A DNA stretch of 64,000 bases from CAIWHR01 sp963779805 (lineage in GTDB: Bacteria; Pseudomonadota; Gammaproteobacteria; Burkholderiales; Casimicrobiaceae): positions 496,001-560,000 of the forward strand of contig CAVZZN010000003.1 in NCBI GenBank assembly GCA_963779805.1, read 5' to 3'. A program made the position numbers and the translations under genes. The notes beneath the pieces were generated by a model that was given only the letters and a program-made list of their open reading frames with translations, did no database searches and was not told the origin of the DNA. Positions 19,448-28,399 of this stretch are shown here, in pieces (positions within the stretch are counted from its first letter, which is position 1; each line of letters begins with the position of its first letter).

Positions 19448-19979
19448 GACGGGATCGACGCGGCAATCGCTCGCACGTGCGCGCGGCATTCGCCTGCTCA
19501 CCTGCGACGTCGACGGCGTGCTCACCGATGGCCGCATCTACCTCGACCAGGATGGCAACGAGCTCAAGGCATTTTCCGTGCTGGATGGCGTCGGCTTGAA
19601 GCGCCTCGCGGCCGCGGGTGTCGCGATCGCGTGGATCACGGGAAGCCTTGCGCCGGCGGTCGAGCATCGCGCGCGTCGCCTCGGCGTCGAGCGCGTGATC
19701 CTCGGGGCCGAGGACAAGCTGCATCCATGGGAGCGCCTCGTGGGCGAGCTCGGCATCGAGCCTTCCCAGTGCGCGCACATCGGCGACGATCTGCCCGACA
19801 TCGCGATCCTGCAACGCTGCGGCCTTGCGGCGACGGTGCCGCACGCGCCGCGCGCGGTGCAGGCGGCAGCGCATTACGTCACCGCTCGCGAAGCGGGGCT
19901 CGGCGCGGTGCGCGAGCTGTGCGACCTCCTCCTCGACGCGCAGGGCGTCGCCGTGCCCTACGGCGTCTCCGGCGCATGA
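19444..19979 (+). CDS. kdsC: 3-deoxy-D-manno-octulosonate 8-phosphate phosphatase (N-terminal frame disturbed)
   Basis: HAD phosphatase that releases Kdo from Kdo-8-phosphate. The body (LLTCDVDGVLTDGRIYLDQD, ITGSLAPAVEHRARRLG, CAHIGDDLPDIAILQRCG) is continuous to 19979, but its frame has no usable start: the first GTG (19518) lies inside the catalytic DVDGV motif. ATG 19444 overlaps the kdsD stop (ATGA) and is probably the true start. Two single-base insertions, near 19447 and 19475, would give MDGIDAAIARARGIRLLTC, a convincing KdsC start; one deletion would also restore the frame. Confidence 0.85.
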
Positions 19980-19983
19980 ACGC

Positions 19984-20599
19984 ATGACCGTCGGCCGCAC
20001 GCTCTACGATCGCTGGACGGGCTGGTCCCCGGTGCTCCTGCTGGCCGGGCTCGCCGCGCTCACGTTCTGGCTCAACGCGCAAGTGCAACCCGTCGAGCCG
20101 CGGCGCGATGGCGACAAGCGGCACGATCCCGATCTGTTCATCACGAATTTCCGCGCGGTGAGCTACGACAAGACGGGCCAGGTGGAGCAATCGCTCGAGG
20201 CGCAGCGGGCGCAGCATCATCCGGACGACGAGAGCATCGATTTCGTCCAGCCGTCGCTGGTGGTCACGCAATCCGACGGAGCCGACGTTCAAGGTGAAGG
20301 CCTCGACCGGCAGCATCTCCGGCGATCGCAAGACGGTCCTGTTTCGCGGCGACGTGCGCGCGGTGCGCGAGCCGCGGCCGGGCCAGCCGGGCGCCAAGGA
20401 CGACGGCCCGCTCACGCTCACCACCGACTTCCTGCGCGTGCTCCCGGACCGCGGCATCGCCGACACCGACCGGCCGGTGACGATCGAGGAGGCGCGTGGA
20501 ATAATCCACGGCGTCGGTCTCACCCTCGACAATCAGGCCCGCACGGTGAAGATCAAGTCCGGCGTGCGCGGCACCCTCCAGCCGGGACCCACCAAGTGA
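19984..20599 (+). CDS. lptC: LptC, LPS-transport bitopic protein (one single-base insertion)
   Basis: Inner-membrane anchored subunit that receives LPS from LptBFG and passes it to LptA. The start MTVGRTLYDRWTGWSPVLLL is followed by one transmembrane helix (VLLLAGLAALTFWLNA), then the LptC domain with PDLFITNFRAVSYDKTG. An extra base near 20280 shifts the frame; beyond it EPTFKVKASTGSISGDRK continues to the stop. Corrected length is 204 residues. The stop overlaps the lptA start by one base (TGATG). Confidence 0.88.
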
Positions 20600-21243
20600 T
20601 GGCTTGCACCTTTCCGCGCCTCGGAAGAGGCGTCCTGCTCCTGCTCGCGACGCTCGCCGTGGGATCGCCCGCTCTCGCCGAGAAGGCGGATCGCGACAAG
20701 CCGATCAACTACTCGGCGGACACCGGCGACGTCAACGTGCAGACGAAGGTCGGCACGCTGAACGGCAACGTGGTGATCACGCAGGGCACGCTCGCCATCC
20801 ACGCCGACAAGGTGGTGTTCCGGCAGAATGCCGACAACTCGCTCTCCGCCACGGCGTACGGCAACCCCGTCAGGTTCCGGCAGAAGCGCGACGGCGTCGA
20901 CGAATACTACGAAGGCTACGCGCAGCGCGGCGAGTACGACGGCACCAAGGAGTTCCTGCAGCTCTTCGACCGCGCGATGCTGCGCCGTGGCGGGGACGAG
21001 ATCCGCAGCAATTACATCTCGTACAGCGTCGCCACCGACATCTTCAAGGCGGAAGGACGCGCCGGCACGTCGAAGGCCGAAGGCGATCCGGGCCCGCGCG
21101 TGCGGGGCGTGTTCCAGCCGAAGAGCGAGTCAGCGGGCAAGGAGGGCACGAAGGGCGGCGCAGCGATGGGGGCACCGGGCAAGGCTGCGGAGCCGCCGGT
21201 CACGCTGAAGCCCGCGGGCGAGATCGCCCCCAAGGCGAAGTGA
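20599..21243 (+). CDS. lptA: LptA, periplasmic LPS-bridge protein
   Basis: Forms the periplasmic bridge carrying LPS to the outer membrane. The 214-residue protein has a signal peptide (GVLLLLATLAVGSPALAEK) and the OstA-like beta-jellyroll: INYSADTGDVNVQTKVGTLN, GNVVITQGTLAIHADKVVF and EFLQLFDRAMLRRGGDEIRS. The last 60 or so residues, rich in Gly, Ala, Lys and Pro, are a low-complexity extension. It lies between lptC and lptB as usual. Confidence 0.94.
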   Translation: MACTFPRLGRGVLLLLATLAVGSPALAEKADRDKPINYSADTGDVNVQTKVGTLNGNVVITQGTLAIHADKVVFRQNADNSLSATAYGNPVRFRQKRDGVDEYYEGYAQRGEYDGTKEFLQLFDRAMLRRGGDEIRSNYISYSVATDIFKAEGRAGTSKAEGDPGPRVRGVFQPKSESAGKEGTKGGAAMGAPGKAAEPPVTLKPAGEIAPKAK

Positions 21244-21244
21244 G

Positions 21245-21973
21245 GTGACTGCGAGCCAGCTTTCGGTCGCGCGGCTCGAGAAGCGCTACAAGGCGCGCAC
21301 CGTCGTCCACGACGTGTCGCTCGACGTCGCGAGCGGCGAGGTCGTCGGCCTGCTCGGACCGAACGGCGCGGGCAAGACGACGTGCTTCTACATGATCGTC
21401 GGGCTCGTGGCCGCGGATGGCGGGCGGATCGAGCTCGACGGCCGCGATCTGTCGCGCATGCCCATCCACGCCCGCGCGCGCCTGGGCCTGTCCTATCTGC
21501 CGCAGGAAGCGTCGATCTTCCGCAAGCTCACCGTGGCCGAGAACGTGAGCGCCATCCTGCAGCTGCAGGACCTCGACGACGACACCCTCGCCAACCGCCT
21601 CGACGCCCTGCTCGAGGATCTTTCGATCTCGCATCTTGCCGAAGCGCCGGCCGTGAGCCTGTCCGGCGGCGAACGCCGGCGGGTGGAAATCGCACGGGCG
21701 CTCGCGACCCGGCCGCGGTTCATCCTGCTCGACGAGCCCTTTGCGGGTGTAGATCCGATCGCCGTGCTCGATATACAGAAGATCATCGGATTCCTGAAGG
21801 AACGGGGCATCGGCGTGCTCATCACCGATCACAACGTGCGCGAGACGCTCGGCATCTGCGACCGGGCCTACATCATCAACGAAGGGCGCGTGCTCGCGTC
21901 GGGCGCCCCAGGCGAGATTGTTTATAATGAAGCGGTCAGGAAGGTCTACCTCGGGGAGCACTTCCGCCTGTAG
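21245..21973 (+). CDS. lptB: LptB, LPS export ATPase
   Basis: ATPase that powers LptFG in extracting LPS from the inner membrane. The 242-residue protein contains GPNGAGKTTCFYMIVGL, LPQEASIFRKLTVAENV, SLSGGERRRVEIARAL, FILLDEPFAGVDPIAV and LITDHNVRETLGICDR, which together are diagnostic for LptB. Translation starts at GTG 21245, one base after the lptA stop. Confidence 0.97.
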   Translation: MTASQLSVARLEKRYKARTVVHDVSLDVASGEVVGLLGPNGAGKTTCFYMIVGLVAADGGRIELDGRDLSRMPIHARARLGLSYLPQEASIFRKLTVAENVSAILQLQDLDDDTLANRLDALLEDLSISHLAEAPAVSLSGGERRRVEIARALATRPRFILLDEPFAGVDPIAVLDIQKIIGFLKERGIGVLITDHNVRETLGICDRAYIINEGRVLASGAPGEIVYNEAVRKVYLGEHFRL

Positions 21974-21994
21974 CGCCCTCAGCCCTCTCCACGC

Positions 21995-23476
21995 ATGAAG
22001 CAGACCCTCCAGCTCAAGCTCAGCCAGCACCTCACGCTCACGCCGCAGCTGCAGCAGTCGATCCGGCTGCTGCAGCTGTCGACCGTCGAGCTCAACGCGG
22101 AGGTCGAACGGATGCTCCAGGAGAACCCGCTCCTGGAGAAAGCCGAGCCGGAAGAGGACGGCCCCGCCGCAGCGGAGTTCACCGGCCCGGCCGTTACCGC
22201 GCCCGGTCCGGTCGAGACGCGCACTCCCACTACCGAGGAGCGCGAGCACGCCGACAACGCCGAGCGGGAAACGCCCTACGATGGCGCCGACCGTCCCGAC
22301 TTCGAGGACTATTCCTCCGGGGATGGCGACTGGGGCGGCGGGGGCGGCGGCTCCGATCAGGACGAGGACGGCTTTTATCCGCAGCAGGTCGCCATCAGCA
22401 CGCTGCGCGACCACCTGTTGTCGCAACTCGCGGTGATGAATCTCCCCGACCGCGACCGGGTGTTCGTCGGCGCGCTGATCGATGCCCTCGACGACGACGG
22501 CTATCTCACCTCGCCGCTCGAGGAGATCGCGGAGCTCTTCCCCGCCGATTCCGGGCTCGAGCCCGAGGAGCTGTCGATCGCGCTCAAGTACCTGCAGAGC
22601 TTCGACCCGGCGGGCGTGGGGGCGCGCGATCCCGCCGAGTGCCTCGCCTTGCAGTTGAAGGCGCTGCCCGAGTCGACGCCGTGCCGCGCCGAGGCGCTCA
22701 CGGTGGTGAACGGTCACCTGCCGCTGCTCGCCGCGCGCGATTTCGCGAAGCTCAAGCGCCTGCTGCACACCGACGACGCGGGCGTGCGCGCGGTGCGCGC
22801 GCTGATCACCAGCCTCAACCCGCGGCCCGGCGCTTCGTTCGCGAAGGCAGAGGCCAACTACGTCATTCCGGACGTGGTCGTGCGCAAGGTGCGCGGGCAA
22901 TGGGTCGCCTCGCTCAACGAGGCGGCGATGCCCAAGCTGCGCCTGAACCGCATCTACGCCGACATCCTGACGCGCAACCGCGAGTCGTCGAACCAGCAGC
23001 TCGCGGCGCACCTGCAGGAAGCGAAGTGGCTCATCCGCAACGTGCAGCAGCGCTTCGAGACGATCCTGCGCGTCGCGCAGGCGATCGTGGAGCGCCAGCG
23101 CCGGTTCTTCGAGCACGGCGAGGTCGCGATGCGCCCGATGGTGCTGCGCGAGATCGCCGACATGCTCGGTCTGCACGAGTCCACGATCTCGCGCGTGACC
23201 ACGCAGAAGTACATGCTGACCTCGCGCGGCACCTACGAGCTCAAGTACTTCTTCGGCAGCCACGTCGCTACCGATACCGGGGGTGCGTGCTCCGCCACTG
23301 CGATCCGCGCGCTGATCAAGCAGCTCATCGGGGCGGAGGACCCGAAGACGCCGCTCACCGACAGCCGCATCGCCGATCTTCTCGGCGACCAGGGCATCGT
23401 GGTTGCACGCCGCACGATCGCCAAATACCGGGAGGCCCTGCAGATCCCTCCCGTCAACCTGCGCAAGGCGCTTTAG
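21995..23476 (+). CDS. rpoN: RNA polymerase sigma-54 factor
   Basis: Alternative sigma factor needing enhancer-binding ATPases. The 493-residue protein has region I (MKQTLQLKLSQHLTLTPQLQ and the Q-rich helix), an acidic/Gly-rich region II around residues 80-130, the core-binding and DNA-binding region III, and the RpoN box ARRTIAKYREAL near the C-terminus. Its location between lptB and hpf/ptsN is the classical rpoN locus. The frame is intact. Confidence 0.98.
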   Translation: MKQTLQLKLSQHLTLTPQLQQSIRLLQLSTVELNAEVERMLQENPLLEKAEPEEDGPAAAEFTGPAVTAPGPVETRTPTTEEREHADNAERETPYDGADRPDFEDYSSGDGDWGGGGGGSDQDEDGFYPQQVAISTLRDHLLSQLAVMNLPDRDRVFVGALIDALDDDGYLTSPLEEIAELFPADSGLEPEELSIALKYLQSFDPAGVGARDPAECLALQLKALPESTPCRAEALTVVNGHLPLLAARDFAKLKRLLHTDDAGVRAVRALITSLNPRPGASFAKAEANYVIPDVVVRKVRGQWVASLNEAAMPKLRLNRIYADILTRNRESSNQQLAAHLQEAKWLIRNVQQRFETILRVAQAIVERQRRFFEHGEVAMRPMVLREIADMLGLHESTISRVTTQKYMLTSRGTYELKYFFGSHVATDTGGACSATAIRALIKQLIGAEDPKTPLTDSRIADLLGDQGIVVARRTIAKYREALQIPPVNLRKAL

Positions 23477-23522
23477 GATCCCGCCACGGATCCTTTGCGC
23501 GGGAACCTCGAAGGAGCGCTTG

Positions 23523-23876
23523 ATGAATCTGAACCTCACCGGCAACCACCTCGACATCACTCCGGCGATCCGCGACTACGTGATCGCGAAGGTCGGGCGC
23601 GTCAAACGGCACTTCGATCACGTGATCGAGGTGAACGTCGTGCTGTCGGTCGACAAGTTGCAGCACAAGATCGAGGTCAACCTGCACGCGCGCGGCAAGG
23701 ACATCCACGCGGAGGCGATCGAGGCCGACATGTACGCCGCGATCGACGTCGTGGCCGACAAGCTCGATCGCCAGGTGCTCAAGCACAAGGAGAAGCGCAA
23801 CGGCCACCGCCACGAGCCGGCCAAGCTCGAGCCGGGCGAGGAAGCGTCGAAGCCGGCCGGCGCGCCGGGCACGTAG
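23523..23876 (+). CDS. hpf: ribosome hibernation promoting factor
   Basis: Binds the 30S subunit and promotes 100S dimers or inactivation in slow growth. The 117-residue product matches the HPF/RaiA fold: MNLNLTGNHLDITPAIRDYV, KVGRVKRHFDHVIEVNVVL, EVNLHARGKDIHAEAIEADM and YAAIDVVADKLDRQVLKHK. It is the short type, without the long-HPF dimerisation domain. GGAGCGCTTG before the ATG at 23523 contains a good ribosome-binding site (GGAG). Confidence 0.95.
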   Translation: MNLNLTGNHLDITPAIRDYVIAKVGRVKRHFDHVIEVNVVLSVDKLQHKIEVNLHARGKDIHAEAIEADMYAAIDVVADKLDRQVLKHKEKRNGHRHEPAKLEPGEEASKPAGAPGT

Positions 23877-23894
23877 GCCTGACGCCGCGCGGCG

Positions 23895-23945
23895 TATACT
23901 TTTCGCACCCCCGGCGGGCCGTCAGAAACGCTGACCGCCCGCCGG
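23895..23945 (+). promoter_or_regulatory. -10-like box followed by a 14-bp hairpin between hpf and ptsN
   Basis: TATACT (23895-23900) is followed, from 23911, by a strong inverted repeat: CCGGCGGGC-C-GTCAG pairs with CTGAC-C-GCCCGCCGG across a five-base loop (AAACG), with 14 of 15 positions paired. Only a weak T-rich tail follows (GGTTTGCTTT). It could be a terminator for the rpoN-hpf message, or, if TATACT is used, the very 5' end of a separate ptsN transcript. Sequence alone does not decide. Confidence 0.5.
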
Positions 23946-23961
23946 TTTGCTTTGTGCCGGC

Positions 23962-23990
23962 TTGCTCGCGGTTTGCTCGCGGTTTGCTTT
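23962..23990 (+). repeat. 11-base tandem repeat in the ptsN leader
   Basis: The unit TTGCTCGCGGT occurs twice without interruption and a third time in part (TTGCTTT). It lies between the hairpin at 23911-23945 and ptsN. It is followed by a small inverted repeat, CCGGAA-7 bases-TTCCGG, ending just before the GTG start. Confidence 0.6.
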
Positions 23991-24018
23991 CTGGACGCCG
24001 GAACGCTAACTTCCGGAC

Positions 24019-24486
24019 GTGGATGCCCCGATGACCATCGCCGACCTCCTGCCCCCGGCCAACGTCCTGCTGGGCCTCGACGCCCCCTCCAAGGCCCGCC
24101 TGTTCGAGGCGGTCGGCACCCTCTTCGAGACGAACAGCGGACTCTCGCGAGCGCTGGTGGTGGGGAGCCTCTCCGCGCGCGAGAAGCTCGGCTCGACCGG
24201 CCTGGGCCAGGGCATCGCGATCCCGCACGGACGCATCAAGGGTCTGGCCGAGGCGCAGGGCGCATTCGCGCGCCTGGCGACCCCCATCGCGTTCGATGCG
24301 CCGGACGGCAAGCCGGTCGGCCAGGTGTTCGTGCTGCTGGTGCCCGAGCATGCGACGGAGCAGCACCTGCAGCTGCTGTCGGAGCTCGCGCAGATGTTCT
24401 CCGAGCGGCCCTTCCGCGACCAGCTCGCCGCCGCGGACAGCGCCGAGGCGGTGCACGACGTGTTCGCTGCCTGGCAGCCGCGGTAA
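24019..24486 (+). CDS. ptsN: PTS IIA-Ntr regulatory phosphoprotein
   Basis: Nitrogen-PTS EIIA protein, phosphorylated by NPr; relatives regulate potassium uptake and central metabolism. The 155-residue product carries the phosphorylation site GQGIAIPHGRIKGL (His70 when counted from GTG 24019) and ends with the ATEQHLQLLSELAQMFS helix region. An ATG four codons later (24031) is an equally possible start. It precedes hprK and rapZ, the usual PTSNtr neighbourhood in betaproteobacteria. Confidence 0.95.
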   Translation: MDAPMTIADLLPPANVLLGLDAPSKARLFEAVGTLFETNSGLSRALVVGSLSAREKLGSTGLGQGIAIPHGRIKGLAEAQGAFARLATPIAFDAPDGKPVGQVFVLLVPEHATEQHLQLLSELAQMFSERPFRDQLAAADSAEAVHDVFAAWQPR

Positions 24487-24496
24487 CGGAGGCCAT

Positions 24497-25460
24497 GTGA
24501 GCACGGACGGCTTCATGATGCGGCAGGTGAGCGTCCAGAAGCTGTTCGAGGACAACGAGTCCCGGCTCGGCCTCACGTGGCTCGCCGGCCGCCAGGGCGG
24601 CAATCGCGTGCTCTCCGGCGATGCGGCGCTGAAGCCCACCATCGGCCAGGTCGGGCACATGAACTTCATCCACCCGTTCCGGATGCAGATCCTCGGGGCG
24701 GCGGAGATCTCGTACCTCGCGGGGCTGTCGCCCTCGGCGCTGATCCAGGCCATCGATCGGCTGTTCACGCTCGAGCTCGTCGCCATCGTCGTCGCCAACG
24801 GCGAGGCCGCGCCGCGCCTATCTCGTCGAGAAGTGCAACAGCCAGCACGTCGCGCTGTTCACCTCGCCGCAACCCTCGCCGCATCTCGTCGACGTGGTGC
24901 GCATCTACCTGTCGCGCATGCTCGCGGAGGTGGCCACCCTGCACGGCGTGTTCCTCGACGTGCTGGAGATGGGCGTGCTCATCACGGGCGCGTCGGCGAT
25001 CGGCAAGAGCGAGCTCGCGCTCGAGCTCATCTCGCGCGGCAACGGTCTGGTCGCCGACGACATCGTCGAGTTCTATCGCATCTCGCCCGACACGCTCGAA
25101 GGCCGCTGCCCGGGCGTGCTGCGCGACTTTCTCGAGGTGCGCGGCATCGGCATCCTCAACATCCGCACGATCTTCGGCGAGACCGCCGTGCGTCCGCGCA
25201 AGCTCCTGCGCCTGGTGGTGCATCTGGAGGACCACAGCCACGAGGCGTTCTCCGAGCTCGACCGGCTGCAGGTGAATGCCACCTACCAGGAGATCCTCGG
25301 CGTCCCGGTCCGCAAGGTCACGATTCCGGTCGCGGCGGGACGCAACCTCGCCGTGCTCGTCGAGGCCGCCGTGCGCAATTTCGTGCTGAACCAGCGCGGG
25401 ATCGACAGCACCAAGGAATTCATCGAGCGGCAGCAGAAGCTCATGGAAGAGAGCGGCTGA
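24497..25460 (+). CDS. hprK: HPr kinase/phosphorylase (one single-base insertion)
   Basis: Phosphorylates and dephosphorylates a serine of HPr/NPr-type carriers. The N-terminal domain (VSVQKLFEDNESRLGLTWLA) is in the first frame; an extra base near 24813 shifts to the second frame, which holds YLVEKCNSQHVALF, the P-loop LITGASAIGKSELALELI, NGLVADDIVEFYRI and the HprK signature EVRGIGILNIRTIFGE. Corrected length is 320 residues. Start is GTG 24497 or the ATG pair at 24515/24518. Confidence 0.92.
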
Positions 25461-25512
25461 ACGTGCGGCGGCCCGGGTCCGGACGTCGCTGCGGCATCGC
25501 GAGGCACGGTCG

Positions 25513-26351
25513 ATGGACCTGCTCCTGATCGGCGGCGTATCCGGCTCCGGCAAGAACGTCGCGCTGGGCGCGCTCGAGGACGCCGGCTACTACGCGATCA
25601 ACAACCTGCCGCCGCCGCTGCTCGTTCGCACGGCGGAGTATCTCGCGCAGGCCGGGCGGCAGCGCGTCGCCATCGCCCTCGACGTGAAGACCGGCCCCGG
25701 GCTGGCCGCGGCCTCGCGGGCTACATCGCGCAATTGCGCGAGGCCGGCTGGACCGTGCGCTTCCTCTACCTCGATGCGAAGACCGACACCCTGGTCAAGC
25801 GCTTCTCGGAGACGCGGCGCCGGCATCCGTTCTCGAGCGACTCGCACACGCTGACCGAAGCGATCGAGCACGAGCGCGGCGCTGATCAGCGATGCGCGCA
25901 CGCTCGGGTTCGTGTTCGACACGAGCGAGCTTCCCGCCGCCGCGCTGCGCCGCTGGATCACCGATACCGTGAGCGTGGACGCGACGCGGCTCACGCTGCT
26001 CTTCGAGTCGTTCGGCTACAAGCACGGCGATTCCGCTCGATGCGGATCTCGTGTTCGACGTGCGCTGCCTGCCCGAATCCGTACTACGAGGAAGAGCTCG
26101 CGCCGCTCACGGGCTGCGACGCGAAGGTGGTCGACTTCCTCGAGGCGGTGCCCGAGGTCGAGCGCATGTACACCGACATCTACAGCTTCGTCGCGGGCTG
26201 GCTGCCGGACTACGCGCGCGACAACCGCAACTACCTCACGGTCGCGATCGGCTGCACGGGAGGACGCCACCGCTCCGTGTATTTCGTCGAGCGACTCGCG
26301 CAGGCGTTCTCTCCGCGTTACCAGGTGCTCGTTCGTCATCGCGAGCTGTGA
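25513..26351 (+). CDS. rapZ: RNase adapter RapZ (five apparent single-base insertions)
   Basis: P-loop protein; in enterobacteria it guides RNase E to sRNA GlmZ and binds GlcN6P. The P-loop GGVSGSGKNVALGALEDAG is at the start. The rest is spread over all three frames: KTDTLVKRFSETRRRHPFSS, TLGFVFDTSELPAAALRRW, IPLDADLVFDVRCLP and NPYYEEELAPLTGCDAKVVD, ending YLTVAIGCTGGRHRSVYFVE. Removing single bases near 25877, 26029 and 26075, plus two near 25710, gives a continuous 277-residue RapZ. It has the most breaks of any gene here. Confidence 0.88.
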
Positions 26352-26388
26352 GCGCGCACGGCACAGCGCGCAGCAGGAAGCCGGTCCC

Positions 26389-27027
26389 ATGAGCGAGCCC
26401 TCGTCCGCGGGTCCGGGGCGCACGTTCGCCCTCCCGCTGTTTCCGCTGCACACGGTGCTGTTCCCGGGCGGCGTGCTGGCGCTGCGCATCTTCGAGCAAC
26501 GCTACATCGCGATGACGAAGTCGTGCATCGCCGACGGTTCCGGGTTCGGCGTGTGCCTCATCGTCGAGGGCAACGAGGTCGTCGCGCCGGGCAAGCCCGC
26601 CGGTGCGCAGAAGCCCGACTTCGCCACCGTCGGCACGATGGCGCACATCGACACGTGGGACATGCCCGAGCCCGGCATCCTGCACGTGCGCGCGCGCGGT
26701 GCGCAGCGGGTGCAGGTCGTCGGCGACGCCGTGCAGGCGGACGGGCTCGTGCTCGGCACGTGCACCGCCATCCCGGCCGAGCCCGCGCGCGACCTGCCCG
26801 CGGCGATGGCGCCCCTCGCAACGTTGCTCGCGGCTCTGCTCGATCGCATCGGGCGAGACGCCGCGCCCGGCGAGCGCCGCCTCGACGACGCGAGCTGGGT
26901 CGGTTATCGCCTCGCGGAGCTGATGCCGCTGCCGCTGTCGATCAAGCAGAGCATGCTGGAGATGAACGACAGCGAGGTGCGACTCTCGGTGCTCGCACGC
27001 TTCCTGAAGGAGCAGCAGGTGCTCTGA
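26389..27027 (+). CDS. LON substrate-binding-domain protein
   Basis: A 212-residue stand-alone protein with the N-terminal (PUA-like) domain of Lon protease and no ATPase or protease part. The hallmark is FALPLFPLHTVLFPGGVLAL RIFEQRY, followed by GVCLI, then a helical C-terminus with LMPLPLSIKQSMLEMNDSEV. Such proteins are widespread in proteobacteria; their role is not established. The ATG at 26389 follows rapZ by 37 bases. Confidence 0.88.
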   Translation: MSEPSSAGPGRTFALPLFPLHTVLFPGGVLALRIFEQRYIAMTKSCIADGSGFGVCLIVEGNEVVAPGKPAGAQKPDFATVGTMAHIDTWDMPEPGILHVRARGAQRVQVVGDAVQADGLVLGTCTAIPAEPARDLPAAMAPLATLLAALLDRIGRDAAPGERRLDDASWVGYRLAELMPLPLSIKQSMLEMNDSEVRLSVLARFLKEQQVL

Positions 27028-27049
27028 CCCGGGCGAGCCGGCGCGCCGG

Positions 27050-27055
27050 TATAAT
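27050..27055 (+). promoter_or_regulatory. candidate -10 box (TATAAT) before yebC
   Basis: A perfect TATAAT lies 33 bases before the yebC start, in an otherwise very GC-rich gap. The best -35 match, CTGACC at 27024-27029, has a spacer of 20 bases, which is long. The low-GC consensus hexamer makes a promoter for yebC-ruvCAB plausible. Confidence 0.45.
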
Positions 27056-27087
27056 TTGCAGCAGGCGAAGTCGATCCGGAGCGAAGC

Positions 27088-27816
27088 ATGGCGGGCCACA
27101 GCAAATGGGCGAACATCAAGCACAAGAAGGCGGCAACCGACGCCAAGCGCGGCAAGATCTTCACCCGTCTCATCAAGGAAATCACGGTCGCCGCGCGTCT
27201 GGGCGGCAGTGACATCGGCGCCAATCCGCGGCTGCGCCTCGCCGTCGACAAGGCGTACGCGAACAACATGCCGAAGGACACGATCGATCGCGCCATCAAG
27301 CGCGGCGCGGGCGAGCTCGAAGGCGTGAACTACGAGGAGATCCGGTACGAAGGCTACGGCATCAACGGCGCGGCGGTGATGGTCGACTGCATGACCGACA
27401 ACCGCACGCGCACCGTCGCCGACGTGAGGCACGCGTTCTCGAAATTCGGCGGCAATCTCGGCACCGACGGCTCGGTCGCGTTCCTGTTCAAGCACTGCGG
27501 GCAGCTCGTGTTCGCGCCCGGCACCGACGAGGACAAGCTCATGGAAGCCGCGCTCGAGGCGGGCGCCGACGACGTGGTGAGCAACGACGACGGCAGCCTC
27601 GAAGTCATCACCGGACCCTACGATTTCGTCACCGTGCGCGAGCGCCTCGAGGCGGCCGGCTTCAAGCCGGAATTCGCGGAGGTGACGATGAAGCCTTCGA
27701 CGGAGGTGGTGATGGCGGGCGACGACGCGCTGCGCATGCAGAAGCTCCTCGACGCCATCGAGTCGCTCGACGACGTGCAGGAGGTCTACACGACGGCCGT
27801 CATCGAGGAGGCCTGA
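27088..27816 (+). CDS. yebC: YebC/PmpR-family regulatory protein
   Basis: Conserved cytosolic protein of the TACO1/YebC family, described as a transcriptional regulator in some bacteria and linked to translation of polyproline stretches in others. The 242-residue sequence is typical: MAGHSKWANIKHKKAATDAK, GKIFTRLIKEITVAARLGG, AVDKAYANNMPKDTIDRAIK and YEGYGINGAAVMVDCMTDN. The position just upstream of ruvC is conserved in many bacteria. Confidence 0.96.
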   Translation: MAGHSKWANIKHKKAATDAKRGKIFTRLIKEITVAARLGGSDIGANPRLRLAVDKAYANNMPKDTIDRAIKRGAGELEGVNYEEIRYEGYGINGAAVMVDCMTDNRTRTVADVRHAFSKFGGNLGTDGSVAFLFKHCGQLVFAPGTDEDKLMEAALEAGADDVVSNDDGSLEVITGPYDFVTVRERLEAAGFKPEFAEVTMKPSTEVVMAGDDALRMQKLLDAIESLDDVQEVYTTAVIEEA

Positions 27817-27868
27817 GTGCCGCCCGCCATCCCGCACGTCGTTCCCATCCAGCGCGACGCCGGCTGAA

Positions 27869-28399
27869 GTGACGCCCGCGCGGCGCATCCTCGGCATCGA
27901 CCCCGGCCTGCGCGTCACCGGCTTCGGCGTGATCGCCGTCCAGGGCAGCCGCCTCGGCTACGTCACCTGCGGCTGCATCAGGAGCGAGGGCGCGGACCTG
28001 CCGCAGCGACTGTCCGTGATCCTGCACGACCTCTCCGAAGTGATCGCGCGCGTGCAACCCACCGAGGTCGCGATCGAGAAGGTCTTCGTGAACGTGAATC
28101 CGCACTCCACGCTGCTGCTCGGACAGGCGCGCGGGGCCGCCATATCGGCGGCGGTGCTCGCTGCACTGCCGGTGGCCGAGTACACGGCCCTGCAGGTGAA
28201 GCAGGCCGTCGTGGGTCAGGGCAAGGCCGCCAAGGAGCAGGTGCAGGACATGGTGCGGCGGCTGCTCAACCTCCCCGGCGTGCCGTCGGCCGACGCGGCC
28301 GATGCGCTCGCATGCGCGATCTGCCACGCGCACGGCGCGCAGGGTCTGGGCGGGGTGCGCACCTCGGGTTATCGCGTGCGCGCCGGGCGCATCGTCTGA
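27869..28399 (+). CDS. ruvC: Holliday junction endonuclease RuvC
   Basis: Resolves Holliday junctions with RuvAB. The 176-residue protein starts at GTG 27869 and has the catalytic carboxylates in RILGIDPGLRVTGFG, PTEVAIEKVFVNVNP and the C-terminal SADAADALACAICHAH. The KQAVVGQGKAAKEQVQ basic segment is present. Its stop codon directly abuts a copy of the hairpin repeat (28400). Confidence 0.96.
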   Translation: MTPARRILGIDPGLRVTGFGVIAVQGSRLGYVTCGCIRSEGADLPQRLSVILHDLSEVIARVQPTEVAIEKVFVNVNPHSTLLLGQARGAAISAAVLAALPVAEYTALQVKQAVVGQGKAAKEQVQDMVRRLLNLPGVPSADAADALACAICHAHGAQGLGGVRTSGYRVRAGRIV

